The notes under the pieces were generated by a model. The model was not told where the DNA came from, searched no databases, and worked only from the letters and a program-made list of their open reading frames with translations. Shown piece after piece: positions 34,924 through 43,724 of a stretch of 64,000 nucleotides of DNA. The translations under genes and the position numbers were made by a program. The first letter of the stretch is position 1; every line of letters begins with the position of its first letter. The DNA is taken from positions 208,614-272,613 of the forward strand of contig NZ_KZ084328.1 of assembly GCF_002093975.1 (NCBI RefSeq), given 5' to 3'. Source of the stretch: Thermoactinospora rubra (GTDB lineage: Bacteria; Actinomycetota; Actinomycetes; Streptosporangiales; Streptosporangiaceae).

Positions 34924-35625
34924 ATGAGCCTGCCCTCCGACGCCCCGGTGCTGCTGCTGGCCGTGCCGGGTGACGTCGAGGGCGTCCCCGCCGAGATCGC
35001 CTCCGTCGTGCGCGTGGACAACCCCCAGATCGAGGTGCGCCTGGCCTCGGTCGCCGCGCTGGACTCCGCCTTCCCCGAGGGCCGCGCCGCCGTCGTGGTG
35101 CCGCTGATGACCTGGCCCGATCCCGCGGTGCTCGGCCAGATCAGCAAGGCCGTGGCCGCGACGGGCGCCGACGCGGTCGTGACGGGCCCGCTGGGCCCGC
35201 ATCCGCTGCTGGCCGAGGCGCTGCACATCCGGCTGGCCGAGCGCGGCCTGGCCCGCGCGGACCGGGTGCGCCTGCTCAACATCTCCAGCCCGGTCGACGC
35301 GGTCGTCCTGGGCGTGCCGGGCGGCCCGGACGGCGTCCAGGCGGCCCAGCCGACCGCCGTGCTGCTGGCCTCCCGCCTGACCCTGCCGGTGGTGGCCGCC
35401 TCCCTGGAGGGCGAGCCGGGAGTACGGCTGGCCGCGCAGCGCCTGCGCGACGCGGGCGCCCAGCGCCTGGCCCTGGCGCCCTGCCTGATCGGCCACGAAC
35501 TGCCCGCCGAGGCGGTGAGCGAGGCGGCCGCGTCGATCGGCGCCGGCCACGCCGCGCCCTTGGGCGCCCACAGCCTGGTCGCGGACCTTGTCGCGCGAGC
35601 TTACGGCAGTCAACTCGCTACTTGA
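34924..35625 (+). CDS. Sirohydrochlorin chelatase/CbiX-like protein
   Basis: About 233 residues. PVLLLAVPGDVEGVPAEIASVVR, DAVVTGPLGPHPLLAEALHIRLAE and QRLALAPCLIGHEL resemble the two-half CbiX/SirB fold that inserts metal into sirohydrochlorin. The usual first histidine motif (HGS) is replaced by VPGD, while later histidines (GPHP, GHEL) remain, so activity is uncertain. ATG 34924 is a conservative choice; GTG 34858 and ATG 34837 are in frame and none has a good ribosome site. Siroheme or sulfite/nitrite genes are not adjacent. The CRP/Rex-like palindrome upstream may control it. Confidence 0.75.
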   Translation: MSLPSDAPVLLLAVPGDVEGVPAEIASVVRVDNPQIEVRLASVAALDSAFPEGRAAVVVPLMTWPDPAVLGQISKAVAATGADAVVTGPLGPHPLLAEALHIRLAERGLARADRVRLLNISSPVDAVVLGVPGGPDGVQAAQPTAVLLASRLTLPVVAASLEGEPGVRLAAQRLRDAGAQRLALAPCLIGHELPAEAVSEAAASIGAGHAAPLGAHSLVADLVARAYGSQLAT

Positions 35626-35632
35626 CAAAGGG

Positions 35633-35661
35633 TTGTAAAGATCGAGTCGCTCGGGTTAAGT
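35633..35661 (+). promoter_or_regulatory. Candidate promoter for the GNAT gene
   Basis: TTGTAA (35633-35638) and TTAAGT (35656-35661) are 17 bp apart. Transcription would start within a few bases of the ATG at 35670, so the message may be leaderless; no ribosome site is visible before that ATG. Confidence 0.4.
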
Positions 35662-35669
35662 TTCTCCCC

Positions 35670-36227
35670 ATGCGTTGCGTCCAGGTCACCGGCGCCCGTC
35701 TCCGCCTTCGGGAGGTCACCCGCGACGACGTCGACGCCCTGCACGCGATCTACGGCGATCCCGCGGCCACCGAGCACCTCCCCTTCGACCCGCGCACGCC
35801 GGAGGAGGTGGCCGAGATCGTCGAGGAGGCGATCGAGGCGGCGATGGCCGAGCCGCGCAGGTTGTACCTGCTGGCCGTCACCGACGTCCACGACGGGCGG
35901 GTCATCGGCGTCGCGCGGCTCCAGATCGAGGCCGACCACCCGCACAGCGCCGAGATCGGCCTGGCGCTGCGGCCGGAGACATGGGGCCGCGGGCTCGGCA
36001 CCGACCTGGTGCGGATGCTGCTGTCCTTCGGCTTCCGCGACCTGCGCCTGCACCGCATCTGGGGCGCCCGCTCCCCCGCCAACGTCCCGGCCCAGCTGGC
36101 GATGCTCGTGGCCGGGATGGTGGAGGAGGGCCGGGTGCGCCACCACTACCGGACGCCGCGGGGCTGGCGCGACTCGATCGTGCACTCGGCCCTGGAGGAC
36201 GAGTGGGACGGCGACCGGCGCAGATGA
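35670..36227 (+). CDS. GNAT-family N-acetyltransferase (RimJ/RimL-like)
   Basis: A 185-residue acetyltransferase. LRLREVTRDDVDALHAIYGDP at the start, the acetyl-CoA loop ALRPETWGRGLGTDLVRMLL (RPETWGRGLGT) and LHRIWGARSPANVPAQLAML match proteins that acetylate amino groups of ribosomal proteins, peptides or aminoglycosides. The ATG at 35670 lacks a ribosome site but sits just after a promoter-like sequence. It converges with the following gene (6 bp gap). Confidence 0.88.
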   Translation: MRCVQVTGARLRLREVTRDDVDALHAIYGDPAATEHLPFDPRTPEEVAEIVEEAIEAAMAEPRRLYLLAVTDVHDGRVIGVARLQIEADHPHSAEIGLALRPETWGRGLGTDLVRMLLSFGFRDLRLHRIWGARSPANVPAQLAMLVAGMVEEGRVRHHYRTPRGWRDSIVHSALEDEWDGDRRR

Positions 36228-36233
36228 GCCCTC

Positions 36234-36701
36234 TCAGAGGTAGGCCCGGGCGGCGGTGACCAGATCCGCCACCGCGTCGCGCGTGTCGACGAGCATCGCC
36301 CCCTCGGGGGTGCGCTCGCGCACGTCGCGGTCGCGGATGGCGAACACGGCCGGGACCGGCGCGCCCGTCTCGCCGAACCGCGCCGCCACCACCGCCGCCA
36401 CCGCCCTCCTGAGGTCGGCGACCACCTGCCTGGCCGTGTGCCCCTCGCCGGCGGCGGCGAGGTAGCCAAGCAGGCCGGCGAACCGCATCTCCGTGCGGGA
36501 GGGCGGCCGCTGCCCGGGCAGCACCGGCCGGTCGAGCCAGAACACCCGCCCCACCAGGAAGCCGTCGTAGCGCAGGCCGTCGCGGTCGAGGGAACGCGCC
36601 GCCTCGGCGACGATCTCCCCGAACTCCGCCAGGTCCGCCCCGGGCGGCAGGTCGGTGGTGACGAACAGCGGCACGATGAGCGCGTCGAGCATGCGGCACA
36701 T
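36234..36701 (-). CDS. Hypothetical protein
   Basis: A 155-residue soluble protein starting at ATG 36699-36701 (MCRMLDALIVPLF); an internal ATG at 36692 is equally possible. It is rich in Ala, Arg and Val, with two helical stretches (about 95-115 and the C-terminal DTRDAVADLVTAARAYL). No catalytic motif or membrane segment is visible, and I do not recognise the family. It is 35 bp downstream of the Nramp-like gene on the same strand and may be cotranscribed with it. Confidence 0.6.
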   Translation of the reverse strand: MCRMLDALIVPLFVTTDLPPGADLAEFGEIVAEAARSLDRDGLRYDGFLVGRVFWLDRPVLPGQRPPSRTEMRFAGLLGYLAAAGEGHTARQVVADLRRAVAAVVAARFGETGAPVPAVFAIRDRDVRERTPEGAMLVDTRDAVADLVTAARAYL

Positions 36702-36736
36702 CGTAGAGGCCGCCACCGACACCCGCGGGCCGGCGC

Positions 36737-38215
36737 TCAGAACGTGATGAGCGGTCCGCCGAACAGACTCGCCACGAAGTTGACGAAGAAGAACCCGAAG
36801 AACAGGAAGTTGAGGACCAGGATCACGTAGTGCCACGGCCTCGGCCGCGCCGGCCTGGGCAGCTTGCTGTTGAGGTACATCAGCAGGAACGGGTAGATCA
36901 GCGCGCCCAGGTTGGACATGTTCGCCGACCAGTTGATCAGGTTCTGCGGCAGCGTCAGGTGGATGATCACGGAGATCACCACCAGCATGACGATCATGAA
37001 CGGGTAGTAGAAGCGCCGGGGGTCGCCCTCGATCCTGGCGCGAAGCCTCGGGCTGGTCGCGTGAGCGGCGTCGGTGGTGACGCGCACCATCGCCTCGAAG
37101 ATGCCCAGCTGCGTGGAGAACAGGACGAGCACGCCCACCAGCAGCAGCAGGTAGAACAGGCCCCTGCCGTACTCCTGGCCGAGAGCGGCGGCCGTGAAGG
37201 TGGGGATGTTGGCGTCGGTCGGCCGCTCCCCGGTCAGCCGTACGGCCTGCGTCATGAGGATGGTGGGCAGCAGCATGCCGAGCATGGCGCCGACGAAGAA
37301 GACGCCCCACATGTCGGTCAGCAGCAGCCGGTACCACCGCTTCCAGCGCGCCGCGTTCCCCGCGTCGTCGGGGAAGGTCACGCCGCTGGCCATGATCTCC
37401 CGCCGCTCGCCGCGCAGGCCGGAGATGAAGCCGGCCCGGTAGCCCATGCCGTACCCCTTGTCGCGGTAGTGGCCCATGACGTACCAGTTCAGCCCGGAGG
37501 CCAGCGCGGTGAAGCCGGCGATGGCGCCGATCTGCGTCGCGGTGATCCCGGCGGGCGGGGCGGCGGGGGTGAAGAAGCCGCGGATGCCCTCCCACCACAG
37601 CTCGAAGGGCACCACGAACAGGTCGACGGCGACGAGGATGAGCAGGATCGCGGCGACCATCACCCAGTTGGCCAGCTCCAGCGCCCGGCTGATGCGGCGG
37701 GCGAAGGCGGTGATGAGGAAGACCAGCACCAGCAGCGCGATGGCCCACAGCCTGGGCTCCTCGGCGCCCCGGGGCGGCACGACGCCGTGCACGAGCGCGT
37801 AGACGCCCTGCCCCGCCGAGGCGGCCCAGCCGCCGGCGATGAACGCGAAGATGACGACGAACACCGACAGCGGCACCCACAGCCACCAGCCCGGCGGCAC
37901 GCGCCCCCAGCCGACGACCGGTACCTCGCCGGTGGCCATCACGTACCGCGAGCACTCCACGTTGTAGAACGTCTGCAGCAGCGCCGAGACGACGATCACC
38001 CATCCGACGCCGACGAAGCCGAACTCCCCGATGTTGCGCGGGCCGATGAGCCACTCGCCGCTGCCGATCGAGATGCCCAGCGCGATCAGGCTGGGGCCGA
38101 CAGCGTACTTGACCAGCTCCTTGGGGCCGATCCGGGAGACCTTGAAGACCTCTTCAGGCGTGGGCAGGTCGGCGACCTCGAGATCCGGGCGGCTGACTCC
38201 GAGTTTGTACGGCAT
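36737..38215 (-). CDS. Nramp-like divalent-metal/unknown-substrate transporter without the DPGN motif
   Basis: A 492-residue membrane protein with about 11-12 helices. VGPSLIALGISIGSGEWLIGP aligns with the first Nramp helix, but the canonical DPGN metal-binding motif is replaced by GSGEW. Helix 6, normally carrying MPHN or similar, is not obvious. TQLGIFEAMVRVTTDAAH is typical of this actinobacterial branch. It therefore probably moves something other than manganese or iron, for example magnesium or an organic solute. ATG 38213-38215 begins MPYKLGVSRPD. The ORF is a single gene with the small hypothetical behind it. Confidence 0.8.
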   Translation of the reverse strand: MPYKLGVSRPDLEVADLPTPEEVFKVSRIGPKELVKYAVGPSLIALGISIGSGEWLIGPRNIGEFGFVGVGWVIVVSALLQTFYNVECSRYVMATGEVPVVGWGRVPPGWWLWVPLSVFVVIFAFIAGGWAASAGQGVYALVHGVVPPRGAEEPRLWAIALLVLVFLITAFARRISRALELANWVMVAAILLILVAVDLFVVPFELWWEGIRGFFTPAAPPAGITATQIGAIAGFTALASGLNWYVMGHYRDKGYGMGYRAGFISGLRGERREIMASGVTFPDDAGNAARWKRWYRLLLTDMWGVFFVGAMLGMLLPTILMTQAVRLTGERPTDANIPTFTAAALGQEYGRGLFYLLLLVGVLVLFSTQLGIFEAMVRVTTDAAHATSPRLRARIEGDPRRFYYPFMIVMLVVISVIIHLTLPQNLINWSANMSNLGALIYPFLLMYLNSKLPRPARPRPWHYVILVLNFLFFGFFFVNFVASLFGGPLITF

Positions 38216-38290
38216 GGCACGCCTCCTCAGCTTCAGCGTGATCCCGGATCAGGCCGCCCGCAAGACCCATTTCGGCCTGCACCTGGGGCT

Positions 38291-39460
38291 TCACACGAGC
38301 GTGGAGTACAGCTCCAGGGTCCGTTCGGCGATGCGCTCCCACGAGAAGTGCTCGACCGCCCGCGCCCGCCCCGCCCGGCCCAGGGCCGCGGCGCGGCCGG
38401 GGTCGGCGAGCAGCGCGTTGACGCGCGAGGCGAGCTCGGCCGCGAAGGCGTCGGGGTCGCGCGGCTCGCCGTCGGGCCGCTGGCCGATCGGCACCAGCAG
38501 CCCCGTCTCCCCGTCGGCGACGACCTCGGGGATGCCGCCGGTCGCGGTGGCCACCACGGCGGTCTCGCAGGCCATGGCCTCCAGGTTGACGATGCCCATG
38601 GGCTCGTAGACCGACGGGCACACGAACACCGTGGCGTGCGTGAGCAGCTGGATCACCTCGTGCTTGGGCAGCATCTCGGAGATCCACACGACGCCGTCGC
38701 GCTTCAGCCCCCGCACGAGCCCGGTGACCTCCTCGGCGATCTCCGGCGTGTCGGGGGCGCCCGCGCACAGCACCAGCTGCGCCCCCGGGTCGAAGGAGCG
38801 GGCCGCGTGGAGCAGGTGGACCAGGCCCTTCTGCCGGGTGATGCGGCCCACGAAGACGACGTACGGCCTGGCCGGGTCGACGCCGTGCTTGCGCAGCGCG
38901 TCGTGGCCGTGGTCGGGGGCGTACTCGACGGTGTCGATGCCGTTGTGGATGACGCTGACCTTCTCGGGCGCGATGCCGGGGTAGGCGGCCAGCACGTCGC
39001 GCCGCATGCCCTCCGACACGGCGACGACGGCGTCGGCGGCCTCCAGCGCGGTCCGCTCGGCCCAGGAGGAGATCCGGTACCCGCCGCCGAGCTGCTCGGC
39101 CTTCCAGGGGCGCAGCGGCTCCAGGCTGTGCGTGGTGATCACGTGCGGCATGCCGTACAGGAGCTTGGCCACGTGCCCGGCGAAGTTGGCGTACCACGTG
39201 TGGCTGTGCACCACGTCGGCGCCCTCGCAGGCCGCCGCCATCTCCAGGTCCACCCCGAGGACCTGCAGGGCCGGGTTGGCGGTCTCCAGCCCGCCCGGGA
39301 TGCGGTAGGCGGACACGCCGGGCTCCTCACGCGGGCCGCCGAAGCACCGCACGCGCACGTCCGCCAGGCGGCGCAGCTCGCGGGAGAGGTATTCCATGTG
39401 CACGCCGGCGCCCCCGTACACCTCGGGCGGATACTCCCGGCTCAGCAGATCGACACGCAT
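38291..39460 (-). CDS. glgA: Glycogen synthase, GT4 (actinobacterial GlgA/GlgM type)
   Basis: A 389-residue GT-B glycosyltransferase. VDLLSREYPPEVYGGAGVHMEYL opens the N-domain, and the C-domain has FVGRITRQKGLVHLL and the nucleotide-sugar site SVYEPMGIVNLEAMACETAVVATATGGIPEVV (EPMGIVNLEA core). In mycobacteria the GT4 relative is GlgM, which makes maltose-1-phosphate from ADP-glucose and glucose-1-phosphate; that function is likely here too, though annotation as glgA is customary. It is divergent from glgC, which supplies ADP-glucose, with 80 bp between them. Confidence 0.93.
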   Translation of the reverse strand: MRVDLLSREYPPEVYGGAGVHMEYLSRELRRLADVRVRCFGGPREEPGVSAYRIPGGLETANPALQVLGVDLEMAAACEGADVVHSHTWYANFAGHVAKLLYGMPHVITTHSLEPLRPWKAEQLGGGYRISSWAERTALEAADAVVAVSEGMRRDVLAAYPGIAPEKVSVIHNGIDTVEYAPDHGHDALRKHGVDPARPYVVFVGRITRQKGLVHLLHAARSFDPGAQLVLCAGAPDTPEIAEEVTGLVRGLKRDGVVWISEMLPKHEVIQLLTHATVFVCPSVYEPMGIVNLEAMACETAVVATATGGIPEVVADGETGLLVPIGQRPDGEPRDPDAFAAELASRVNALLADPGRAAALGRAGRARAVEHFSWERIAERTLELYSTLV

Positions 39461-39540
39461 GGCACGACACTAGAGCCTGGAGGGCGCGAACGGCCGTCAC
39501 CCGGTATGGTAGGCGCCCCGTTTCGGGGTAGCTTCTGACC

Positions 39541-40779
39541 ATGAAATCCTCGCCCAAGGTCCTCGCGGTCGTGCTAGCCGGTGGAGAAGGCAAGCGCCTG
39601 ATGCCCCTCACCGCGGACCGGGCGAAACCCGCGGTGCCGTTCGGGGGGATGTACCGGCTCATCGACTTCGTGCTGTCCAACCTCGCCAACGGCCACTACC
39701 TGAAGATCGTCGTGCTGACGCAGTACAAGAACCACAGCCTCGACCGGCACATCTCCCGCACCTGGCGGCTGTCGGCGATGCTGGGCAACTACGTCACGCC
39801 CGTCCCGGCCCAGCAGCGGCTGGGGCCCAGGTGGTTCGCGGGGTCGGCCGACGCGCTGTTCCAGAACCTCAACCTCATCTACGACGAGATGCCCGAGCAC
39901 GTGATCGTGTTCGGGGCCGACCACATCTACCGCATGGACCCCCGCCAGATGGTGGCCCAGCACGTCGACTCCGGCGCGGACGTGACCGTGGCGGCCATCC
40001 GGCAGCCGCTGTCGCTGGCCGACCAGTTCGGCGTGATCGAGACCGACCCGGCGGGGCGCAGGATCGTGGCCTTCCGCGAGAAGCCCAAGGACGCGGTCGG
40101 GCTGCCCGACGCGCCCGACCAGATCTTCGCCTCGATGGGCAACTACGTGTTCAGGACGCAGGCGATGATCGACGCGCTGCGGGAGGACGCCCTCGATCCC
40201 ACCAGCAAGCACGACCTCGGCGGCAACATCATCCCGATGATGGTCAAGTCGGGCGGCGCGGAGGTCTACGACTTCGCCCACAACATGGTGCCCGGCTCCA
40301 CCGAGCGCGACCGCGGCTACTGGCGCGACGTGGGGACCCTGGACGCCTACTACGAGGCCAACATGGACCTCATCGCCCCCCACCCGGTCTTCAACCTCTA
40401 CAACGACCAGTGGCCCATCTACACCGGCCACGATCCGCTGCCCCCGGCGAAGTTCGTGCACAACGTGGGCGACCGGGTCGGCCGGGCCGTCGAGTCGCTG
40501 GTCTCCCCCGGCGTGATCATCTCCGGCGGTACGGCGCAGCGGTCCATCCTGTCGCCCCGCGTGGTGCTCCACTCGCACTCGCTGGTGGAGGACTCGGTGC
40601 TGATGGACAACGTCAAGATCGGCAGGGGGGCGATCGTCCGCCGGGCGATCATCGACAAGAACGTCGTGATCCCCGACGGCGCCAGGATCGGCTTCGACCT
40701 CGACTACGACCGCACCCGCTTCGCGGTCACCCGCAGCGGCGTCGTGGTCATCGGCAAGAACGAGGTCGTGGACCGGTAG
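39541..40779 (+). CDS. glgC: Glucose-1-phosphate adenylyltransferase (ADP-glucose pyrophosphorylase)
   Basis: A 412-residue enzyme making ADP-glucose from ATP and glucose-1-phosphate. The nucleotidyl-transfer loop [43 protein letters not shown] and FREKPKD are all present. The C-terminal left-handed beta helix (about 300-400) has hexapeptide repeats such as [17 protein letters not shown]. The ATG is at 39541. It shares a divergent promoter region with glgA, so both are probably coordinately expressed for glycogen or alpha-glucan synthesis. Confidence 0.96.
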   Translation: MKSSPKVLAVVLAGGEGKRLMPLTADRAKPAVPFGGMYRLIDFVLSNLANGHYLKIVVLTQYKNHSLDRHISRTWRLSAMLGNYVTPVPAQQRLGPRWFAGSADALFQNLNLIYDEMPEHVIVFGADHIYRMDPRQMVAQHVDSGADVTVAAIRQPLSLADQFGVIETDPAGRRIVAFREKPKDAVGLPDAPDQIFASMGNYVFRTQAMIDALREDALDPTSKHDLGGNIIPMMVKSGGAEVYDFAHNMVPGSTERDRGYWRDVGTLDAYYEANMDLIAPHPVFNLYNDQWPIYTGHDPLPPAKFVHNVGDRVGRAVESLVSPGVIISGGTAQRSILSPRVVLHSHSLVEDSVLMDNVKIGRGAIVRRAIIDKNVVIPDGARIGFDLDYDRTRFAVTRSGVVVIGKNEVVDR

Positions 40780-40785
40780 CCCGGG

Positions 40786-41745
40786 TCAGGCGGCGCCCAG
40801 GGCGGCGCGGACCTCCTCCATGCGCCGCATCACGGCCAGGCTGTCGGCCACCGGCATGACCTCGCTCTCGGTGCGGCCCTCGGCCAGCGCCGCCGCGACC
40901 TCCCGCGCCTGCTCCTGGTAGCCGCCGCGGGAGGGGTCCAGCACGTGCTCCTCGGGCTCGACGCCGGGCCCGCTCAGCACCATCCGCCCGGGCGCCCAGA
41001 AGGGCGCGGGCAGGTCGGCGCGCAGGCCGGTGCCGACCACGGTGGCGCTGTTGGCCATGGGGCTGACCAGCGAGGTCTCCAGCAGCGCCCGCGCGCCCCC
41101 GGCGTAGGTCAGCAGCATCCCGGCCTCGGCGTCGACCCCGCTGGGCGCCAGCGTGCCCGTCACGTGCAGCGCCTCCGGCTCGCCGAGCAGCAGGTGGGCC
41201 AGGGCCAGCGGGTAGACGCCCAGGTCCAGCACCGCGCCGCCCGCGGTCGCCGGGTTCCACAGCCGGTGCTGCGGGTCGTAGGGCGCCACGAAGCCGAAGG
41301 ACGCCTGGACCGAGCGGATCTCGCCGAACCGCCCGTCGGCGGCCAGGCGCCTGATGAGGGGGTTGAAGCGCATCCACATGGCCTCCATGAGGAACACCCC
41401 CGCGTCCTTGGCCAGCTTCGCCATGCGCTCGGCGTCGGCCAGGGACCCGGCCAGCGGCTTCTCGCACAGCACCGCCTTGCCCTCGGCGATGGCCGGCTCC
41501 GCCACCGCCAGGTGCTGGGCGTGCGGGGTGGCGACGTAGACGACGTCCACCTCCGGGTCGGCGCACAGGGCGGCGTAGGATCCGTAGGAGCGCTCGGCCC
41601 CCAGCTCCGCGGCCAGCGCCGCCGCCCTGCCCGCGTCGCGCGAGCCGACCGCCGCCACGCGCATTCCCGGTTCCGCGGCGATCACCGCTCCCACGGTCCG
41701 CGCGATCCCGCCCGTCGCCGCGATGCCCCAGCCGAGCTTCTTCAC
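40786..41745 (-). CDS. Gfo/Idh/MocA family oxidoreductase
   Basis: A 319-residue NAD(P)-dependent dehydrogenase acting on sugars, inositol or similar polyols. The Rossmann start reads LGWGIAATGGIARTVGAVIA and the family signature is VLCEKPLAGSLADAERM, followed by the substrate domain with GVYPLALAHLLLGEPE. GTG 41743-41745 follows GGGGGGACTG; the longer ORF start is not supported. It converges with glgC (6 bp gap). Substrate unknown. Confidence 0.9.
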   Translation of the reverse strand: MKKLGWGIAATGGIARTVGAVIAAEPGMRVAAVGSRDAGRAAALAAELGAERSYGSYAALCADPEVDVVYVATPHAQHLAVAEPAIAEGKAVLCEKPLAGSLADAERMAKLAKDAGVFLMEAMWMRFNPLIRRLAADGRFGEIRSVQASFGFVAPYDPQHRLWNPATAGGAVLDLGVYPLALAHLLLGEPEALHVTGTLAPSGVDAEAGMLLTYAGGARALLETSLVSPMANSATVVGTGLRADLPAPFWAPGRMVLSGPGVEPEEHVLDPSRGGYQEQAREVAAALAEGRTESEVMPVADSLAVMRRMEEVRAALGAA

Positions 41746-41812
41746 CAGTCCCCCCCAGCCGTGTCGTCGGTCCCCAGGCTGGCGTGCCGTACGGCTGGGC
41801 GGCAACCGTGTC

Positions 41813-42334
41813 TCACCCTTCGGCCACCGCCCCGGCCGGGCGGCGCCGCCGTACCGCCCGCAGGATCCCGGCCGGGGAGCGCAGCGCGGCCCACAGGGCG
41901 ACGGCGATGTAGAGGGCCTGCTCGGGGACGCGCCGCCACAGCGGGGTGGCCGCCTCGCCGGCGAAGGGCGTCTCGCTCACGGCCGCGTAGACGTTCGCGG
42001 GCAGCAGCGCCACGAACAGCAGCGCCAGGGCCAGCCCCGCGGCGCGGCGGGTGGCGGGCGCCACGAGCCCGGCCGCGCCCGCCAATTCCAGCACGCCCGT
42101 CAGGTACACCGTCGCGCTGGGGAAGGGCACGAACGGCGGCACCATGCGGACCAGGTCGGCGTGGTTGGGCATGACCGTGACGCTCTCCGGCACGAAGTGC
42201 GCGCAGGCGGTGAGCACCAGCATGACGGCCAGCCCATGGGCCGCACTGGCGTGCCATGTGGCCCACCGGCGCGCGCCCAGCGCGCCGAGCAGGCGGAAGG
42301 TGAGCGTGGCGGCGACGAGGACAGCGGGGATCAT
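41813..42334 (-). CDS. DoxX family membrane protein
   Basis: A 173-residue protein with four predicted helices (about 3-20, 32-50, 75-98 and 105-125). YLTGVLELAGAAGLVAPATRRAAGLALALLFVALLPANVYAA, identified by its GVLELAGAAGL and LPANVYAA motifs, is typical of DoxX. Such proteins are linked to thiosulfate/quinone redox and oxidative stress. ATG 42332-42334 follows GGAGGAG. The large perfect palindrome at 42348-42376 lies 14 bp upstream and is likely its operator. Confidence 0.88.
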   Translation of the reverse strand: MIPAVLVAATLTFRLLGALGARRWATWHASAAHGLAVMLVLTACAHFVPESVTVMPNHADLVRMVPPFVPFPSATVYLTGVLELAGAAGLVAPATRRAAGLALALLFVALLPANVYAAVSETPFAGEAATPLWRRVPEQALYIAVALWAALRSPAGILRAVRRRRPAGAVAEG

Positions 42335-42347
42335 CAGCGTTCTCCTC

Positions 42348-42376
42348 CCTATTGGATAGTGACACTATCCAATAGG
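42348..42376. promoter_or_regulatory. Perfect 29-bp palindromic operator
   Basis: Arms CCTATTGGATAGT (42348-42360) and its exact complement (42364-42376) flank GAC. It lies 14 bp before doxX and 62 bp before the flippase. The length, symmetry and AT-rich centre in GC-rich DNA indicate a TetR- or MarR-type operator. No such regulator is encoded next to it. Confidence 0.85.
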
Positions 42377-42437
42377 TCCGGCGGAAGCGCAAGCGACGGG
42401 CAAGGTCCTTGCAAGAGGCCGGGTCCACCGTGAGAGC

Positions 42438-43709
42438 ATGACCGCCGCAGCCCTGGCCGCCCGTGTGCGCACGGACCTGCGCAACCCCCTGTTCCTGCAG
42501 GGGTACGCGCTCATGGCCAACACCGGGATCACCGCCGTCCTCGGCCTGGGCTACTGGATGCTCGCGAGCAGGCTCTACTCCCCCGAGGCCTTCGGCGAGG
42601 GCCAGGCCCTCATCAGCGCGATGCGGCTGTTCTCCTCGCTCACCGGGCTGGCGCTCGCCGGCGTGCTGGCCAGGTTCATCCCGGTGGCCGGGCGGCGCAC
42701 GGGCGAGCTCATCGTGCGCGGCTACCTGCTGGCCGGGCTGGCCGGGCTGGCGGCGGCGCTGGGCTTCCTGCTCACCCTGCCGCTGTGGGGGCCCGCCTAC
42801 GCCAGGCTCGACGGCCTGGTCCCCGGCCTGCTGTTCCTCGGCTCCGTGCTGGTGTGGACCGTCTTCACCCTGCAGGACGTCGCGCTGACCGGGCTGCGCA
42901 GCGCGATCCTCGTGCCGGTGAACAGCCTGCTCTACGGGCTGGTCAAGATGGCGCTGCTCGCGGGGCTGGCGGCCGGGCTGCCGGAGACCGGCGTCTTCAC
43001 CTCGTGGATCGTGCCGACCGCGATCGCGCTGATCCCCGTCAACTGGTACATCTTCCGCAGGCTCCTGCCCAGGGCCGCGGCCAGGGACACCGAACCGCCC
43101 ACCACGGCGCAGATCGGCCGCTTCCTGGCCGGCGACGTGCCCGGCGCCCTGTCCGCCCTGCTGATCGTCTTCCTCGTGCCGGTCCTGGTGGCCGTCTGGC
43201 TCGGCGACGCTCGCCTGTTCGGCTACTTCTGCGTCGCCCATACGCTGGGATGCATGATCGCGCTGCTGCCCGCCAACATGGGCATCTCGCTGACCGTCGA
43301 GGGCGCCCTGGACCCCGGGCACCTGGCGCGCAAGACGCGCAGCGCGCTGCGCCGCGCCTTCGCCGTCGTCGGGCCCGTCGTCGCCCTGGTCTTCGCGGCG
43401 GCGCCGCTGATCCTGCGGCCGTTCGGCGCCGAGCTGGCCGAGCACGGCGCGCCGCTGCTGCGCCTCATGGCGCTCGCGGTGCTGCCCGCGACGGTCATCG
43501 AGATCCACCTGAGCACGCTGCGCGCCCTGCGGGCGGCCCGGCGGCTGGCGGCCGTCCAGATCGGCCTGGCCGTGCTGGTCCTGGGCGCCGTCTCGCTGGC
43601 CTTCCCGATCTGGGGTATGGCCGGAGTGGGGTACGCGATCCTCGCCAGCCAGCTCCTCGTCGCGGCCTTGGTGGTCCGGCACCTGCGCGGCCACATGACC
43701 AAGCACTAG
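42438..43709 (+). CDS. Polysaccharide-biosynthesis flippase-like membrane protein (MATE/Wzx type)
   Basis: A 423-residue protein with about 12-14 membrane helices. GYALMANTGITAVLGLGYWMLASRLYSPEAFGEGQALISAM and TLGCMIALLPANMGISL are found in actinobacterial Wzx/MviN-like proteins, recognised by the ASRLYSPEAFGEGQA core. It would move lipid-linked sugars or a glycolipid across the membrane. It starts at ATG 42438 and is 15 bp before the CelD-like acyltransferase, suggesting a two-gene unit for a surface polymer. Confidence 0.8.
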   Translation: MTAAALAARVRTDLRNPLFLQGYALMANTGITAVLGLGYWMLASRLYSPEAFGEGQALISAMRLFSSLTGLALAGVLARFIPVAGRRTGELIVRGYLLAGLAGLAAALGFLLTLPLWGPAYARLDGLVPGLLFLGSVLVWTVFTLQDVALTGLRSAILVPVNSLLYGLVKMALLAGLAAGLPETGVFTSWIVPTAIALIPVNWYIFRRLLPRAAARDTEPPTTAQIGRFLAGDVPGALSALLIVFLVPVLVAVWLGDARLFGYFCVAHTLGCMIALLPANMGISLTVEGALDPGHLARKTRSALRRAFAVVGPVVALVFAAAPLILRPFGAELAEHGAPLLRLMALAVLPATVIEIHLSTLRALRAARRLAAVQIGLAVLVLGAVSLAFPIWGMAGVGYAILASQLLVAALVVRHLRGHMTKH

Positions 43710-43724
43710 CCTGGGAAAGGATCC

